A stretch of 64,000 nucleotides of DNA from Bin87 sp965115825 (GTDB lineage: Bacteria > Chloroflexota > Dehalococcoidia > Lucifugimonadales > UBA3495), in the NCBI GenBank assembly GCA_965115825.1, contig OZ220464.1:1488001-1552000 (forward strand), given 5' to 3'. The stretch's first letter is position 1. Every line of letters starts with the position of its first letter. Below are positions 9,113 to 16,608 of the stretch, in pieces. A program made the translations under genes and the position numbers. The notes under the pieces are model-generated. The model did not search any database. It was given only the letters and a program-made list of their open reading frames with translations, and had not been told where the DNA came from.

Positions 9113-9361
9113 GTGTTTTTAGCCCGTGTTTATGTAACCTTGAAACCCGCCGTCAACGACCCCCAGGGACTCACCGTACGCAGCAGCCTGCACAGCCTGG
9201 GCTACGAAACGGTTGACGACGTTCGCATCGGCAAGTACTTGGAAATCCGCATCGCCGGCGACGACGTGGACGCAGCAGAGGCCGCAGTGACTGGAATGTG
9301 CGGTCAGCTGCTCGCCAATCCGGTGATTGAGGATTACAGATTCACCCTGGAGCCGCAGTAG
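9113..9361 (+). CDS. purS: Phosphoribosylformylglycinamidine synthase subunit PurS
   Basis: Small (82-residue) bridging subunit of the three-part FGAM synthase PurLQS, which converts FGAR to FGAM. It shows the family pattern: ARVYVTLKPAVNDPQG at the start, then LHSLGYETVDDVRIGKYLEIRI and a C-terminal LANPVIEDYRFTLE. The start is a GTG at 9113 preceded by GGAAAGGACTGGCGCC. purQ and purL, which usually follow it, are absent here, so this purine cluster ends with purS alone and the partner subunits must lie elsewhere. Confidence 0.93.
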   Translation: MFLARVYVTLKPAVNDPQGLTVRSSLHSLGYETVDDVRIGKYLEIRIAGDDVDAAEAAVTGMCGQLLANPVIEDYRFTLEPQ

Positions 9362-9376
9362 CGCCCTTCCTGGTGA

Positions 9377-9407
9377 GCGAGCCGCAGCAGCGCCTCAGCC
9401 GGCTCGC
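9377..9407. terminator. Possible bidirectional hairpin between purS and thioredoxin-like gene
   Basis: An 8-bp perfect inverted repeat, GCGAGCCG ... CGGCTCGC, with a 15-base loop lies between two convergent genes. There is no clear T tract on either side, so termination is likely but not certain. Confidence 0.4.
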
Positions 9408-9418
9408 AGTAACATCTC

Positions 9419-10003
9419 CTAGTGGGCGTGCTGCCGCAGCATTTCCACCAGTTCATTGACGGTGGCTTTCTGCCATTCACAGGCGCGTACGGCGGTTCGG
9501 GCGCGTCGTTGCCGGCCAAAGTCCTGGTCCGATATGTCCGGCTGTTCCGCGTGAATGGCCGCCTCGATTTCCTCCTGCTCCCGGTTCGCGACTGCGGAGC
9601 GCTCAATCCAGTGGCAGATGTACTTGTGTTCCCGGTCGTAGAACACAGCCACCGGGATGGACATGTACTTTCCCTCCTTAAGGAACTCGTTCATTATGTC
9701 GTGGTTTTCGTCCCGGGGAAAGATGCGGAGTTCCAGGCCGGCGGCCTCGGCAACCTTGGCCAGCGCCGGCAGCTCCCGCACCACGTCGCCGCACCAGTCT
9801 TCGCCGATTACCATCATACGGGCCGGCCCGCCGTCGGCCCCGGACAGTTCCCGCAGCGCGTCCACTTGCTCCGAATCCAAACGGACGTTGCCGTAGTACT
9901 CCTCAATACGCGCCTTGTTAACCTTGATGCTGTCCATGTATTCATAGTAGGTCATGCCCTCAGCGAAACGCTCCGGGGTGACTACGCTCATTTGCTGCGC
10001 CAT
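9419..10003 (-). CDS. Thioredoxin-family protein (WCGD active site)
   Basis: A 194-residue cytosolic thioredoxin-fold protein. The fold is marked by MMVIGEDWCGDVVRELPALAKVAE, where the usual CxxC is reduced to WCGD with one Cys, and by the cis-Pro segment YMSIPVAVFYD. A helical N-terminal extension (about 60 residues) precedes the fold. With a single active-site Cys it cannot form the standard disulfide and may act as a bacillithiol/thiol-linked or chaperone-like member. The ATG at 10003 has AAGGAGG about 7 bases upstream on the minus strand. It follows a glutaredoxin-like gene on the same strand. Confidence 0.82.
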   Translation of the reverse strand: MAQQMSVVTPERFAEGMTYYEYMDSIKVNKARIEEYYGNVRLDSEQVDALRELSGADGGPARMMVIGEDWCGDVVRELPALAKVAEAAGLELRIFPRDENHDIMNEFLKEGKYMSIPVAVFYDREHKYICHWIERSAVANREQEEIEAAIHAEQPDISDQDFGRQRRARTAVRACEWQKATVNELVEMLRQHAH

Positions 10004-10049
10004 AATTGCGCCTCCTTTTTCGGTTCAAGCGCCATTCCACTTCTCAACC

Positions 10050-10074
10050 GTCATTCCGGCGTAAGCCGGAATCC
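10050..10074. repeat. Palindromic intergenic repeat (GTCATTCCGGC-type)
   Basis: The perfect inverted repeat ATTCCGGC-GTAA-GCCGGAAT lies between the glutaredoxin-like and thioredoxin-like genes. Relatives with the same CATTCC...CCGG layout appear near 19341, 29835, 32485 and 59130, so it is a dispersed palindromic element. Confidence 0.6.
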
Positions 10075-10118
10075 TAGCGTTACGGCAAAAACGAGCCGCC
10101 GGCCCGTCAGCCGATTTC

Positions 10119-10334
10119 TCAACCCCGCTGGCCGCGGAAGCCCGTCTCCACCTTGCCGTCGGGCCATACGATGATAGGTACGGCGTCGCCGTAGTCCAAG
10201 GCCTTGTCCAGCGTTTCCTGGCTCTGGTCCACCCGACGCTCCTCATATTCCACCCCCTCCCGACGCCAAGCCGCCCGCAGCGAGTCGCAGGCAGGGCATA
10301 CCGTCAGCGTGTACACAATAGGAATATCAGCCAT
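10119..10334 (-). CDS. Glutaredoxin-like protein
   Basis: A 71-residue protein with a glutaredoxin layout: an initial beta strand (IPIVYTLTVCPACDSLRAAW) with a CPAC active site, a helix, VEYEERRVD, and a final VPIIVWPDGKVETGF with the cis-Pro. It is shorter than classic glutaredoxins but keeps the core. It probably reduces disulfides or passes electrons to a reductase. It is oriented with the downstream thioredoxin-like gene (9419-10003), with a palindromic repeat between them. Confidence 0.78.
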   Translation of the reverse strand: MADIPIVYTLTVCPACDSLRAAWRREGVEYEERRVDQSQETLDKALDYGDAVPIIVWPDGKVETGFRGQRG

Positions 10335-10450
10335 GATAGCCTCCCTTCTCGAGGTCCGTTATGTCCGGTATTCTACAACTTTACGGCCGCCGCTGCTATA
10401 ATCCACCAGGATCCCCCAGCTTTCGCTTCACGCCCTTCAAGGAGATGACG

Positions 10451-10780
10451 ATGATTGCCCTGATTGTAGAAATCAACATCAAGCCCGGCTTCAAGGCCCA
10501 GTTCATGGAGTCTATGCTGGGCGATGCCCGCGGCTCCAACAATGACGAGCCGGGCTGCCTGCGCTTCGACGTGTTGCAGGACAACGAGGACGAAAACAAG
10601 CTGCACTTGTTCGAAGTCTATCAAGACGAAGCTGCCCTGGACGCCCACCGCAACGCGCCGCACTTTATCAAGTGGCGCGAAGAATGCGCCGACTGGTTCG
10701 CCACCGAGAACATCCGCAAGATTGCCACGCCCGTCTATCCCGCCCCGGAAAAGTGGGAAAAGCACCCGCCGGTGGACTGA
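10451..10780 (+). CDS. Antibiotic biosynthesis monooxygenase (ABM/YgiN-like) protein
   Basis: A 109-residue dimeric alpha/beta-barrel protein. It begins MIALIVEINIKPGFKAQFM, with GCLRFDVLQDNEDENKLHLFEVYQDEAALDAHR in the middle and a HFIKW segment, as in ABM/YgiN quinol monooxygenases. Such proteins act on quinones or small aromatics without a cofactor; the substrate here is unknown. AAGGAG at 10439-10444 sits 6 bases before the ATG at 10451, making it a better start than the ATG at 10445, which abuts the ribosome binding site. Confidence 0.85.
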   Translation: MIALIVEINIKPGFKAQFMESMLGDARGSNNDEPGCLRFDVLQDNEDENKLHLFEVYQDEAALDAHRNAPHFIKWREECADWFATENIRKIATPVYPAPEKWEKHPPVD

Positions 10781-10806
10781 CCTCCTCCGTCTGTCAATCT
10801 CTTCCG

Positions 10807-10833
10807 AGTCCCGGCCTGCTCAGTGCCGGGACT
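10807..10833 (+). terminator. Intrinsic terminator after the ABM gene
   Basis: The perfect 9-bp stem AGTCCCGGC/GCCGGGACT with a 9-base loop is followed by TTCCATT. It lies 27 bases after the ABM stop codon and before the next promoter. Confidence 0.65.
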
Positions 10834-10850
10834 TTCCATTGCATCAAGGG

Positions 10851-10879
10851 TTGACTGGCAACCCGGTTGGTAGTATCGT
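10851..10879 (+). promoter_or_regulatory. Sigma-70-type promoter for the small Asn-rich protein
   Basis: TTGACT (-35) and TATCGT (-10) are separated by exactly 17 bases. The -10 ends 67 bases before the ATG of the small gene at 10947. A terminator lies just upstream, so this gene appears to be a separate transcription unit. Confidence 0.6.
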
Positions 10880-10946
10880 ATCTGCGTTGCCCTTGGGCTA
10901 AAGACTACGGTCGGGGTGACATGAAACCAACTACGAGGTGATTCGT

Positions 10947-11126
10947 ATGCCCAGAAACAGCGGTGGTTCCGATGACAATCGGGCCAACCAACTCAACCCG
11001 AACAATCGGTTGCACACCAGCAATCGGTCTAATCAACTCAATCCCAACAACGATACCTTTTGGCGGGTGAGGGGTTTTGATCGGCGGCCGAACGACTGGC
11101 GTGAACGGTTGCAACGGGAAGGCTGA
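10947..11126 (+). CDS. Small Asn-rich protein with repeated NQLNPNN motif
   Basis: A 59-residue basic protein with two copies of an eight-residue element (ANQLNPNN and SNQLNPNN), then DTFWRVRGFDRRPNDWRERL. GAGGTG lies 6 bases before the ATG at 10947. It has its own promoter at 10851 and a strong terminator at 11184, which argues for a real expressed gene. There is no membrane segment or signal. The Asn/Pro/Gly-rich head looks disordered and the Trp/Arg-rich tail may bind nucleic acid or a partner. I do not know a name or function for it. Confidence 0.6.
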   Translation: MPRNSGGSDDNRANQLNPNNRLHTSNRSNQLNPNNDTFWRVRGFDRRPNDWRERLQREG

Positions 11127-11183
11127 TTTGCGGCGTCAATACTGCTTCCAATGGAAAGGCAGTTTGGCAAAGCAACAGCGCGT

Positions 11184-11208
11184 AGGGGCGGGTTCGAAAC
11201 CCGCCCCT
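11184..11208. terminator. Strong hairpin terminator between convergent genes
   Basis: The perfect 11-bp stem AGGGGCGGGTT/AACCCGCCCCT with a CGA loop lies between the small gene (+) and the aminotransferase (-). A T-rich run follows on the plus strand (TATTTTCCCTT). The TTCGAA in the loop mimics a tRNA T-arm but no tRNA fold exists here. Confidence 0.65.
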
Positions 11209-11226
11209 TATGCTCTCTATTTTCCC

Positions 11227-12549
11227 TTATATTTGTCGCTGCAAAACCCGGCGGAATGCCCGAACAAAAGCATCCACCTCAATCTCGCCCAACTCCGTGG
11301 ACAAAGCGCCCACCAGGTTAGGAGCTAGCAGAAAGCCCTCGTTCAGCATCCCCATAAATACCCGCTCTCCCAACGCCTTGTCCGCAGCGGCAAGGTCACG
11401 ATAGTTGCGCAGCGGGCCGTTGGTGAAGTGGATTCCGAAAAGCGAGCCCAGGCCCGTTACCTGCACCGGCTGCTCCAGCTCGGCGCAAACTTGCCGGACG
11501 CCCTGCTTCAGCATATCAGTAAGCTCGGCCAGCCGGCGATATACCGTCCGCGTCAGTTCGGTCAGCGTGGCCACGCCGGCGGCCATAGTTACTGGGTTAG
11601 CGTTAAAAGTACCGCCATGGTTAATAACCGGGCCGATCAGCGGACTGTACAGGCTCATAATATCGGAACGGCCGCCGAAGGCGCCTACCGGGAACCCGCC
11701 GCCAATAATCTTCCCCAGTGTCGTCAAGTCAGGCGTAATACCGTAATGCTGCTGCGAACCGCCCGGCAGAACCCGAAAGCTGATTACCTCGTCAAAAATC
11801 AGCAGTGCGCCGCTAGCGTTGGCAAACTCCCGCAGCATCGTCAGATATGCGCCCTCGGCCGGCAGCATACCCACGGATCCCATCACCGGCTCCACAATCA
11901 CCGCAGCAAGTTCGTCGCGGTGGTTTTCCAGAATGGCCAGCGCCGCTGCAACGTCGTTATAAGGGATGATAACGGCCTGTTCCAGCGTACCGTCGGCCAG
12001 CCCGGCGCTGGACGCAACCGGCGTCGGGTTAGCGTAATCGCCGCCGGAGACCGGGTCAATGCGCAGGCTGACCATCACGGCGTCGTGCGTACCATGGTAA
12101 CCGCCCTCTACCTTGGCGATCTTGCCGCGCCCGGTGAACGCTCGGGCCGCTCGAATCGCATTCAGAGTCGCCTCAGTCCCGGAGTTGGTAAATCGCACCT
12201 GGTCGAACGAGGGCACGCGCTGGCACAGCAGCGCGGCCAGCGCGACCTGATGCCGGTTGGGGGAGTTATAGGCCAGCCCGCACTCCATCTGCTCACGGGC
12301 CGCCTCAATCACCGCCGCCGGGCCGTGCCCCAGAATCATGGTAGTCATCGTGTTGATGAAATCAAACCGCTCCACGCCGTCAGCGTCGGTGACGACCGCT
12401 CCCCGAGCCGATTCGGTGAAAATCGGGTAGGGCTTCCAGAAGATGGAATGGCGGCTGTCGCCATCAGGCAGATACCGGCGTGCCTCTTCCCACAGGGCGC
12501 GGGACTTGGGCGTTGTTTCCACGTAGCGGGCTATTTCATCGGCGGGCAA
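11227..12549 (-). CDS. Class III PLP aminotransferase, glutamate-1-semialdehyde aminomutase-like
   Basis: A 440-residue fold-type I PLP enzyme. It carries RFTNSGTEATLNAIRAAR (phosphate binding), EGGYHGTHDAVM, the Asp of LIFDEVISFR and the PLP lysine in TTLGKIIGGGFPVGAFGG, the layout of glutamate-1-semialdehyde 2,1-aminomutase. However, many GSA-like paralogues act on other amines or amino acids, and no other haem gene is nearby, so a true HemL role is unproven. It lies 18 bases after (on the minus strand) the MFS exporter gene, and the two may be co-transcribed. Confidence 0.85.
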   Translation of the reverse strand: MPADEIARYVETTPKSRALWEEARRYLPDGDSRHSIFWKPYPIFTESARGAVVTDADGVERFDFINTMTTMILGHGPAAVIEAAREQMECGLAYNSPNRHQVALAALLCQRVPSFDQVRFTNSGTEATLNAIRAARAFTGRGKIAKVEGGYHGTHDAVMVSLRIDPVSGGDYANPTPVASSAGLADGTLEQAVIIPYNDVAAALAILENHRDELAAVIVEPVMGSVGMLPAEGAYLTMLREFANASGALLIFDEVISFRVLPGGSQQHYGITPDLTTLGKIIGGGFPVGAFGGRSDIMSLYSPLIGPVINHGGTFNANPVTMAAGVATLTELTRTVYRRLAELTDMLKQGVRQVCAELEQPVQVTGLGSLFGIHFTNGPLRNYRDLAAADKALGERVFMGMLNEGFLLAPNLVGALSTELGEIEVDAFVRAFRRVLQRQI

Positions 12550-12567
12550 AGCAGCGCTCCTCTAGTC

Positions 12568-13968
12568 CTAGTCTCCGCCGGCGGGGCTGGCCGCGACAAC
12601 CGGCCGTGCTTCACCGCGAAAGTAGATGCCTCGCCAGAATCCGCTGGCGATTATGGTTCCAATGACCACCGCAGTGAACGCTGCCCCCGCAATGGCCATA
12701 ATATTGCCGGCCGGCCAGAAGTCCGCCAGCCGTCCGTACAGCAGATTGGCAAAGGCCATGCTGCCTCCCACGTGCATTGAGTACACCGACGCCACCCGAC
12801 CTCTGATTTCATCCGGCACCACCGAGTGAATAATCGTGTGCGTGATGGTCATAAACCCGGCGGTGCCCAGCCCCATCAGCACGGCGGCGATTACGGACAG
12901 CCCCGTCTGCGCCGACAACCCCAACCCGATGGGCGTCAAACTGCTGGTGAAGCCAAGCAGCAGAAACACCCTCCCCCGCGTCAGATGGCTGACGATACCG
13001 CCCACGAATATGGAAGAAATCAGCGCGCCAATCCCCAACGCCGTCATCAAGGCATAGACGTCGTTCTCGTTGAAGGTAACGCCGTCCGGAGAGAGTTTTT
13101 CCAGCGCCAGCGGCGGCAGCATCGACTCAAAGGACATCACCAGCACGCAGTGTGCCAGCGCCATCAGAATAATCCCGAACACCAGCGGCGTGCTGTACGA
13201 ATACACGAACCCCGCCGCTGTATTGGCCCAGAAACCCCGCCTCCGGTCAATCTGCCCGCTGGACACCGTTCGGATGTTCAGCGACGCAACCAGCGCAACC
13301 AGGTAAAACGCTGCACAGACCCAAAAAACCACCGCCGAAGTGCCGATAGTCAGCACGATATTCCAAATGCTGAAGGACGCGCCGCCAGAATCAAACACGG
13401 CGCCGGCTCCTAACGATGCAGCCACGATGAGCAGGATTGCCGGCCCCACCGCGCGGGAACCCTGCTGCATCGCTTCGTTCAACGCTACTGCGTTGGGCAG
13501 CCTTTCCCTGTCAACCAGATTTGGGGACAGCGACTGCGCCGCCGTTTGCTGCGTCGCCCGCAGCGTTCCGTTGATAACCGCCAGGATAACCACGTACCAA
13601 GGGTTATCCACGCCCAACATCACCAGGAGAGCCATGACCGACGCCTGGGCCAGCTGCAACGCATAAACCCATTGCAATAGCGTCTTGCGCGTTACCCGGT
13701 CCGCCAGATAACCGATGAACGGCGTCGCAAAAAAGCGAGGAGACATCGCCGCGAAGGTAATCAGTCCCACCCACAAGCCCCAGGTTTCCTGCAACTCCGG
13801 GATGCCGTACACCCACGCGCCCCGGGCGACAATCAGCGCCCAAGCCCCGCTGCCGCTGCATAAAGCTGCTACGGCCAGAAATCGAAAGTCGCGGAACACC
13901 AGGGCGGCCAGAAACCGATGCGCCTTTTGTGCAAGATAACGGCGTTGCGGCGCAGGGGCCGTAACCAT
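12568..13968 (-). CDS. MFS transporter (EntS-like exporter)
   Basis: A 466-residue inner-membrane major facilitator protein with about 12 hydrophobic helices. The family loop FIGYLADRVTRKTLL follows TM2, and RGRVASVYSMHVGGSMAFANLLYGRLAD lies in the C-terminal half. It resembles drug or siderophore exporters of the MFS_3 group; the cargo is unknown. I chose the ATG at 13968, since GGAG lies 5 bases upstream; an ATG at 14004 is in frame but has no ribosome binding site. It lies immediately upstream of the aminotransferase in the same orientation. Confidence 0.85.
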   Translation of the reverse strand: MVTAPAPQRRYLAQKAHRFLAALVFRDFRFLAVAALCSGSGAWALIVARGAWVYGIPELQETWGLWVGLITFAAMSPRFFATPFIGYLADRVTRKTLLQWVYALQLAQASVMALLVMLGVDNPWYVVILAVINGTLRATQQTAAQSLSPNLVDRERLPNAVALNEAMQQGSRAVGPAILLIVAASLGAGAVFDSGGASFSIWNIVLTIGTSAVVFWVCAAFYLVALVASLNIRTVSSGQIDRRRGFWANTAAGFVYSYSTPLVFGIILMALAHCVLVMSFESMLPPLALEKLSPDGVTFNENDVYALMTALGIGALISSIFVGGIVSHLTRGRVFLLLGFTSSLTPIGLGLSAQTGLSVIAAVLMGLGTAGFMTITHTIIHSVVPDEIRGRVASVYSMHVGGSMAFANLLYGRLADFWPAGNIMAIAGAAFTAVVIGTIIASGFWRGIYFRGEARPVVAASPAGGD

Positions 13969-14140
13969 GTTGTCACTCCGGCTGTGTCCGAACCAACCAT
14001 CCACTGGCCGACTGGAGAGTACAGCTCACACGGGGTAGTGAGGCATTATAACCGAACAACGCAGCGGGTCAACTTGCATCGGCAGAAGCGCTGACCATCC
14101 CGTTCCGCGCTAAATACTGATTGCGTGAACCTATGCCGGC

Positions 14141-14551
14141 TTACTCTGCCTCGCCAGCCAGTTTGCGCGCCAATTCGGAGTCGGCGGGTACGCCGTATTG
14201 CGACAGCACCTGGGTAATGCGCTTGCGCTCCTCTTTAAGAGCTTCCTCGCGACCCTCTTCGCGTCCTTCCTCACGCCCTCTTTTCCTGGCCCTCTTTTCA
14301 ACGGCTTCTTTTGCGGCAAAAAACACTTGGGCTCCTCCGTAAAGCGTGGCTGTCGTCGGGAACAGCAGCAGTGTCGCTACTATTATAATCCCGTCGTCCC
14401 AAGCGGTCAGCCCTTTGAGAGCGCTGAACGGGAGCTGCTCGCCACAGAATACGCAACCGCTGACCAGCACCGCCAGCAGCATACTCGCGCTGATGGAAAC
14501 CGAACCGTCAAAGAACCGCCACCAGGCGCGGTTGCCATCATCCCCTGCCAT
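14141..14551 (-). CDS. Small two-helix membrane protein with charged tail
   Basis: This 136-residue protein has two likely membrane helices (about residues 20-36 and 53-78). The cytoplasmic tail is highly charged and low in complexity (KRGREEGREEGREEALKEERKR), likely a coiled coil. It starts 24 bases after minE on the same strand and may be the last gene of the min operon. No family is recognised; similar REEG-type tails occur at the ends of many unrelated proteins. A link to division-site placement is only suggested by position. Confidence 0.65.
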   Translation of the reverse strand: MAGDDGNRAWWRFFDGSVSISASMLLAVLVSGCVFCGEQLPFSALKGLTAWDDGIIIVATLLLFPTTATLYGGAQVFFAAKEAVEKRARKRGREEGREEGREEALKEERKRITQVLSQYGVPADSELARKLAGEAE

Positions 14552-14575
14552 TATAGCTGTCCTGACCGCGTCAAA

Positions 14576-14833
14576 TTACCGACGATGCTCCAGCCGCACC
14601 CGTGATACCAAAAATACATCCTCTCCCACCCGGTCAAGCCCGAACTCGGTGAACTCGGACGCCACCGGCAGGCGCGCGCTTATGGCTGTATGCAGCTCAG
14701 CCCGCAGCTCCGACAGCTGCGGTGCCGAAACCTCCATCCGGTCCCGTCTGATGGCCGACTCCACACGCTCCCGCGCCACCTGCCGAGGACTTCCCGCCTC
14801 CCGGCCGCGGTTTCTCCGAAACAGGCTATACAT
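14576..14833 (-). CDS. minE: Cell division topological specificity factor MinE (divergent)
   Basis: An 85-residue protein in the MinE slot of a minC-minD-minE operon. The MinE pattern is visible but worn: a short amphipathic N-terminus (MYSLFRRNR), SPRQVARERVESAIRRDRMEVSAPQLSELRAELHTAIS matching the MinD-binding region, and a C-terminal topological domain (FGLDRVGEDVFLVSRVRLE). It should stimulate MinD ATPase and drive Min oscillation. Its start overlaps the minD 3' end by 8 bases, so translation is probably coupled. Confidence 0.82.
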   Translation of the reverse strand: MYSLFRRNRGREAGSPRQVARERVESAIRRDRMEVSAPQLSELRAELHTAISARLPVASEFTEFGLDRVGEDVFLVSRVRLEHRR

Positions 14834-15650
14834 GGGACGTCGCCTTGCGGTTCATACCCATCAGGGTGCGAACTTTATCCATGATTGAGGTACTCTGCTC
14901 TTCAACCGGGTCAATCATCGGCGTGTACTCACCGTCAATCCGGGCAGCGATGCGGACAAACTCTCTCCCCGAAGGCGATTGGCTGTCATGAACCACCGGC
15001 GTGCCGTTGTTGGCTGACGTGATTACCCGGTCGTCGGCGGGTATCAACCCAATGGCCTCAACCGCCAGCATATCCAGCACATCGGACGAGCCCAGCATAT
15101 CCCCTTGCCGCACCATATCCGGCTTGATGCGGTTGATTATTAGCCTGGCCGAACGAACGTCGCTGGCGTGCAGTAGCCCTATCACCCGGTCGGCGTCGCG
15201 TATCGCCGAAACCTCCGGCGTAGTTACTACCAGCGCCTCCCGAGCCGTAGCAATCGCATTGCGGAACCCCTGCTCAATTCCCGCCGGGCAGTCCACAATC
15301 ACGTAGTCAAAATCCGCCTCCAGTCGCCGGCAGAGGTCAATCAGCTGCTGCGACGAGACGCAATCCTTGTCTCGAGTCTGCGCGGCGGCGATAAGATACA
15401 GCTCCCCGGCGTACTTGTCGCGGATTAGTGCCTGCTCAATTCGACAGCGCCCCTCTACCACGTCAATCAGGTCAAACACGATGCGGTTCTCCAGGCCCAT
15501 CACCACATCCAGGTTCCGTAACCCAATGTCGGTGTCAATCACCACCACCCGGTTGCCGCGCAGCGCCAGACCCACGCCCACGTTGGCAGTGGCGGTAGTC
15601 TTGCCAACGCCTCCTTTACCGGAAGTCATGACGATGGTCTTACCGCTCAT
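14826..15650 (-). CDS. minD: Septum site-determining ATPase MinD
   Basis: A 274-residue ParA/MinD ATPase that places MinC on the membrane to block polar division. The deviant Walker A MTSGKGGVGKTTATANVG is at the N-terminus, with DTDIGLRNLDVVMGLENR, the Walker B region VIVDCPAGIEQGF and RLIINRIKPDM in order. The C-terminus (SIMDKVRTLMGMNRK) is the amphipathic membrane-targeting helix. The ATG at 15650 has GGAGG 8 bases upstream. An open frame extends to 15677 but lies inside minC. It overlaps minC by 11 bases and minE by 8. Confidence 0.96.
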   Translation of the reverse strand: MSGKTIVMTSGKGGVGKTTATANVGVGLALRGNRVVVIDTDIGLRNLDVVMGLENRIVFDLIDVVEGRCRIEQALIRDKYAGELYLIAAAQTRDKDCVSSQQLIDLCRRLEADFDYVIVDCPAGIEQGFRNAIATAREALVVTTPEVSAIRDADRVIGLLHASDVRSARLIINRIKPDMVRQGDMLGSSDVLDMLAVEAIGLIPADDRVITSANNGTPVVHDSQSPSGREFVRIAARIDGEYTPMIDPVEEQSTSIMDKVRTLMGMNRKATSHV

Positions 15651-16521
15651 TGGGATTTCCTCCGTGGTCCAGCACATGGTTTTTTAAATAAGGTGAAACG
15701 CGAATAGCGTAATTCTCAACCCTGGCGATAATCGGCGCGCCCGAGCCGTTGATCCGCCGCCCCGACGTGTCCCGCGGCCCGTCGTCGTGCCAGAGATGAT
15801 CGGCGATGCGCAGATGCGGGCTAAACGTGGACATCGCCAGGATGACCGCGCTGGCGTCCCCTTCGCACCCGGCATAAACCGCGCCCCGCAAAGCCCCGAA
15901 CACCAGAACATCGCCCTGAGCAGTGATTTGCGCGCCGGGGTTGACGTTGCCTAGCACCACCACGTTGCCCGGAAAAGTAAGCGTCTCGCCTGCCCGGCAA
16001 GTCCCTCTCACCATCAGCGCTGGCACTCCGTAACGCTCGCCGCCCGGCACAATGCCACCTACTGCGTATCGCTCTGGCTTACCGGAATTTTCTGGTGCGC
16101 TTGATTCCATCGCATCAGCTTCCGCCGGTTCTGGCCCATCTCCTTCCGCCTCTCCTTCACCAAGGTGGCCATTCAAATGGGGCTGCATCGCCGTAACGGA
16201 TTGCAGCGCGAGCAGGTTAGTGATGCGTTCCCGTTCCCGCTCCAATATGTCCGGTTCGCACCGAAACTGGCTCACAGTAAGGCCCGATTCCGACTCAATG
16301 ACTTTGCGGATCCGATCCTGTTGCTCGTTGGCCAGCAGTCGCCGTCCGATGTCCACTGTCACGTCGCCCTGGGCGTACAGCTGCCGGCTGCGGCCCAAAT
16401 GCTCCCGCAGCGCGCGGCAGACAACCTCCAACGGCGCGCCGTCGTCAACACGAATATTGAGCAACGAGCCGCGCCCGAAGGCCTTTACCAGTTCCTGATT
16501 AGCAACCCCGGTCTCTGCCAT
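15640..16521 (-). CDS. minC: Septum site-determining protein MinC
   Basis: A 293-residue FtsZ inhibitor. The C-terminal beta-helix domain is clear: VVVLGNVNPGAQITAQGDVLVFG, LRGAVYAGCEGDASAVI and the HLRIADHLW segment that contacts MinD. The N-terminal domain is divergent (VKAFGRGSLLNIRVDDGAPL). An acidic, probably disordered linker (GEGEAEGDGPEPAEADAMESS) joins the two. It is the first gene of minCDE; the ATG at 16521 overlaps nothing upstream, and a TATAAC element lies just before it. The next gene on that strand ends 88 bases upstream. Confidence 0.93.
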   Translation of the reverse strand: MAETGVANQELVKAFGRGSLLNIRVDDGAPLEVVCRALREHLGRSRQLYAQGDVTVDIGRRLLANEQQDRIRKVIESESGLTVSQFRCEPDILERERERITNLLALQSVTAMQPHLNGHLGEGEAEGDGPEPAEADAMESSAPENSGKPERYAVGGIVPGGERYGVPALMVRGTCRAGETLTFPGNVVVLGNVNPGAQITAQGDVLVFGALRGAVYAGCEGDASAVILAMSTFSPHLRIADHLWHDDGPRDTSGRRINGSGAPIIARVENYAIRVSPYLKNHVLDHGGNPNER

Positions 16522-16608
16522 AATCGGGCATAGTTATAGCAATGCCCGGCAGAGGCGCGCCCTAGTGGACGTTTGCAGATTTTAGGGTAATTCTAAAAAT
16601 CCACCAGG

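Noticed and set aside
11184..11208. tRNA T-arm-like GGGTTCGAAACCC
   Set aside because: The TTCGAA is the tip of a perfect terminator hairpin; there is no acceptor or anticodon arm around it.
11428..12780. 450-codon plus-strand open frame antisense to the aminotransferase
   Set aside because: It crosses the end of one gene and the start of another and lacks domains; the minus-strand PLP enzyme is clear.
13586..13610. DnaA-box-like TTATCCACG
   Set aside because: A single near match inside the MFS coding region, far from dnaA and without neighbours; likely chance.
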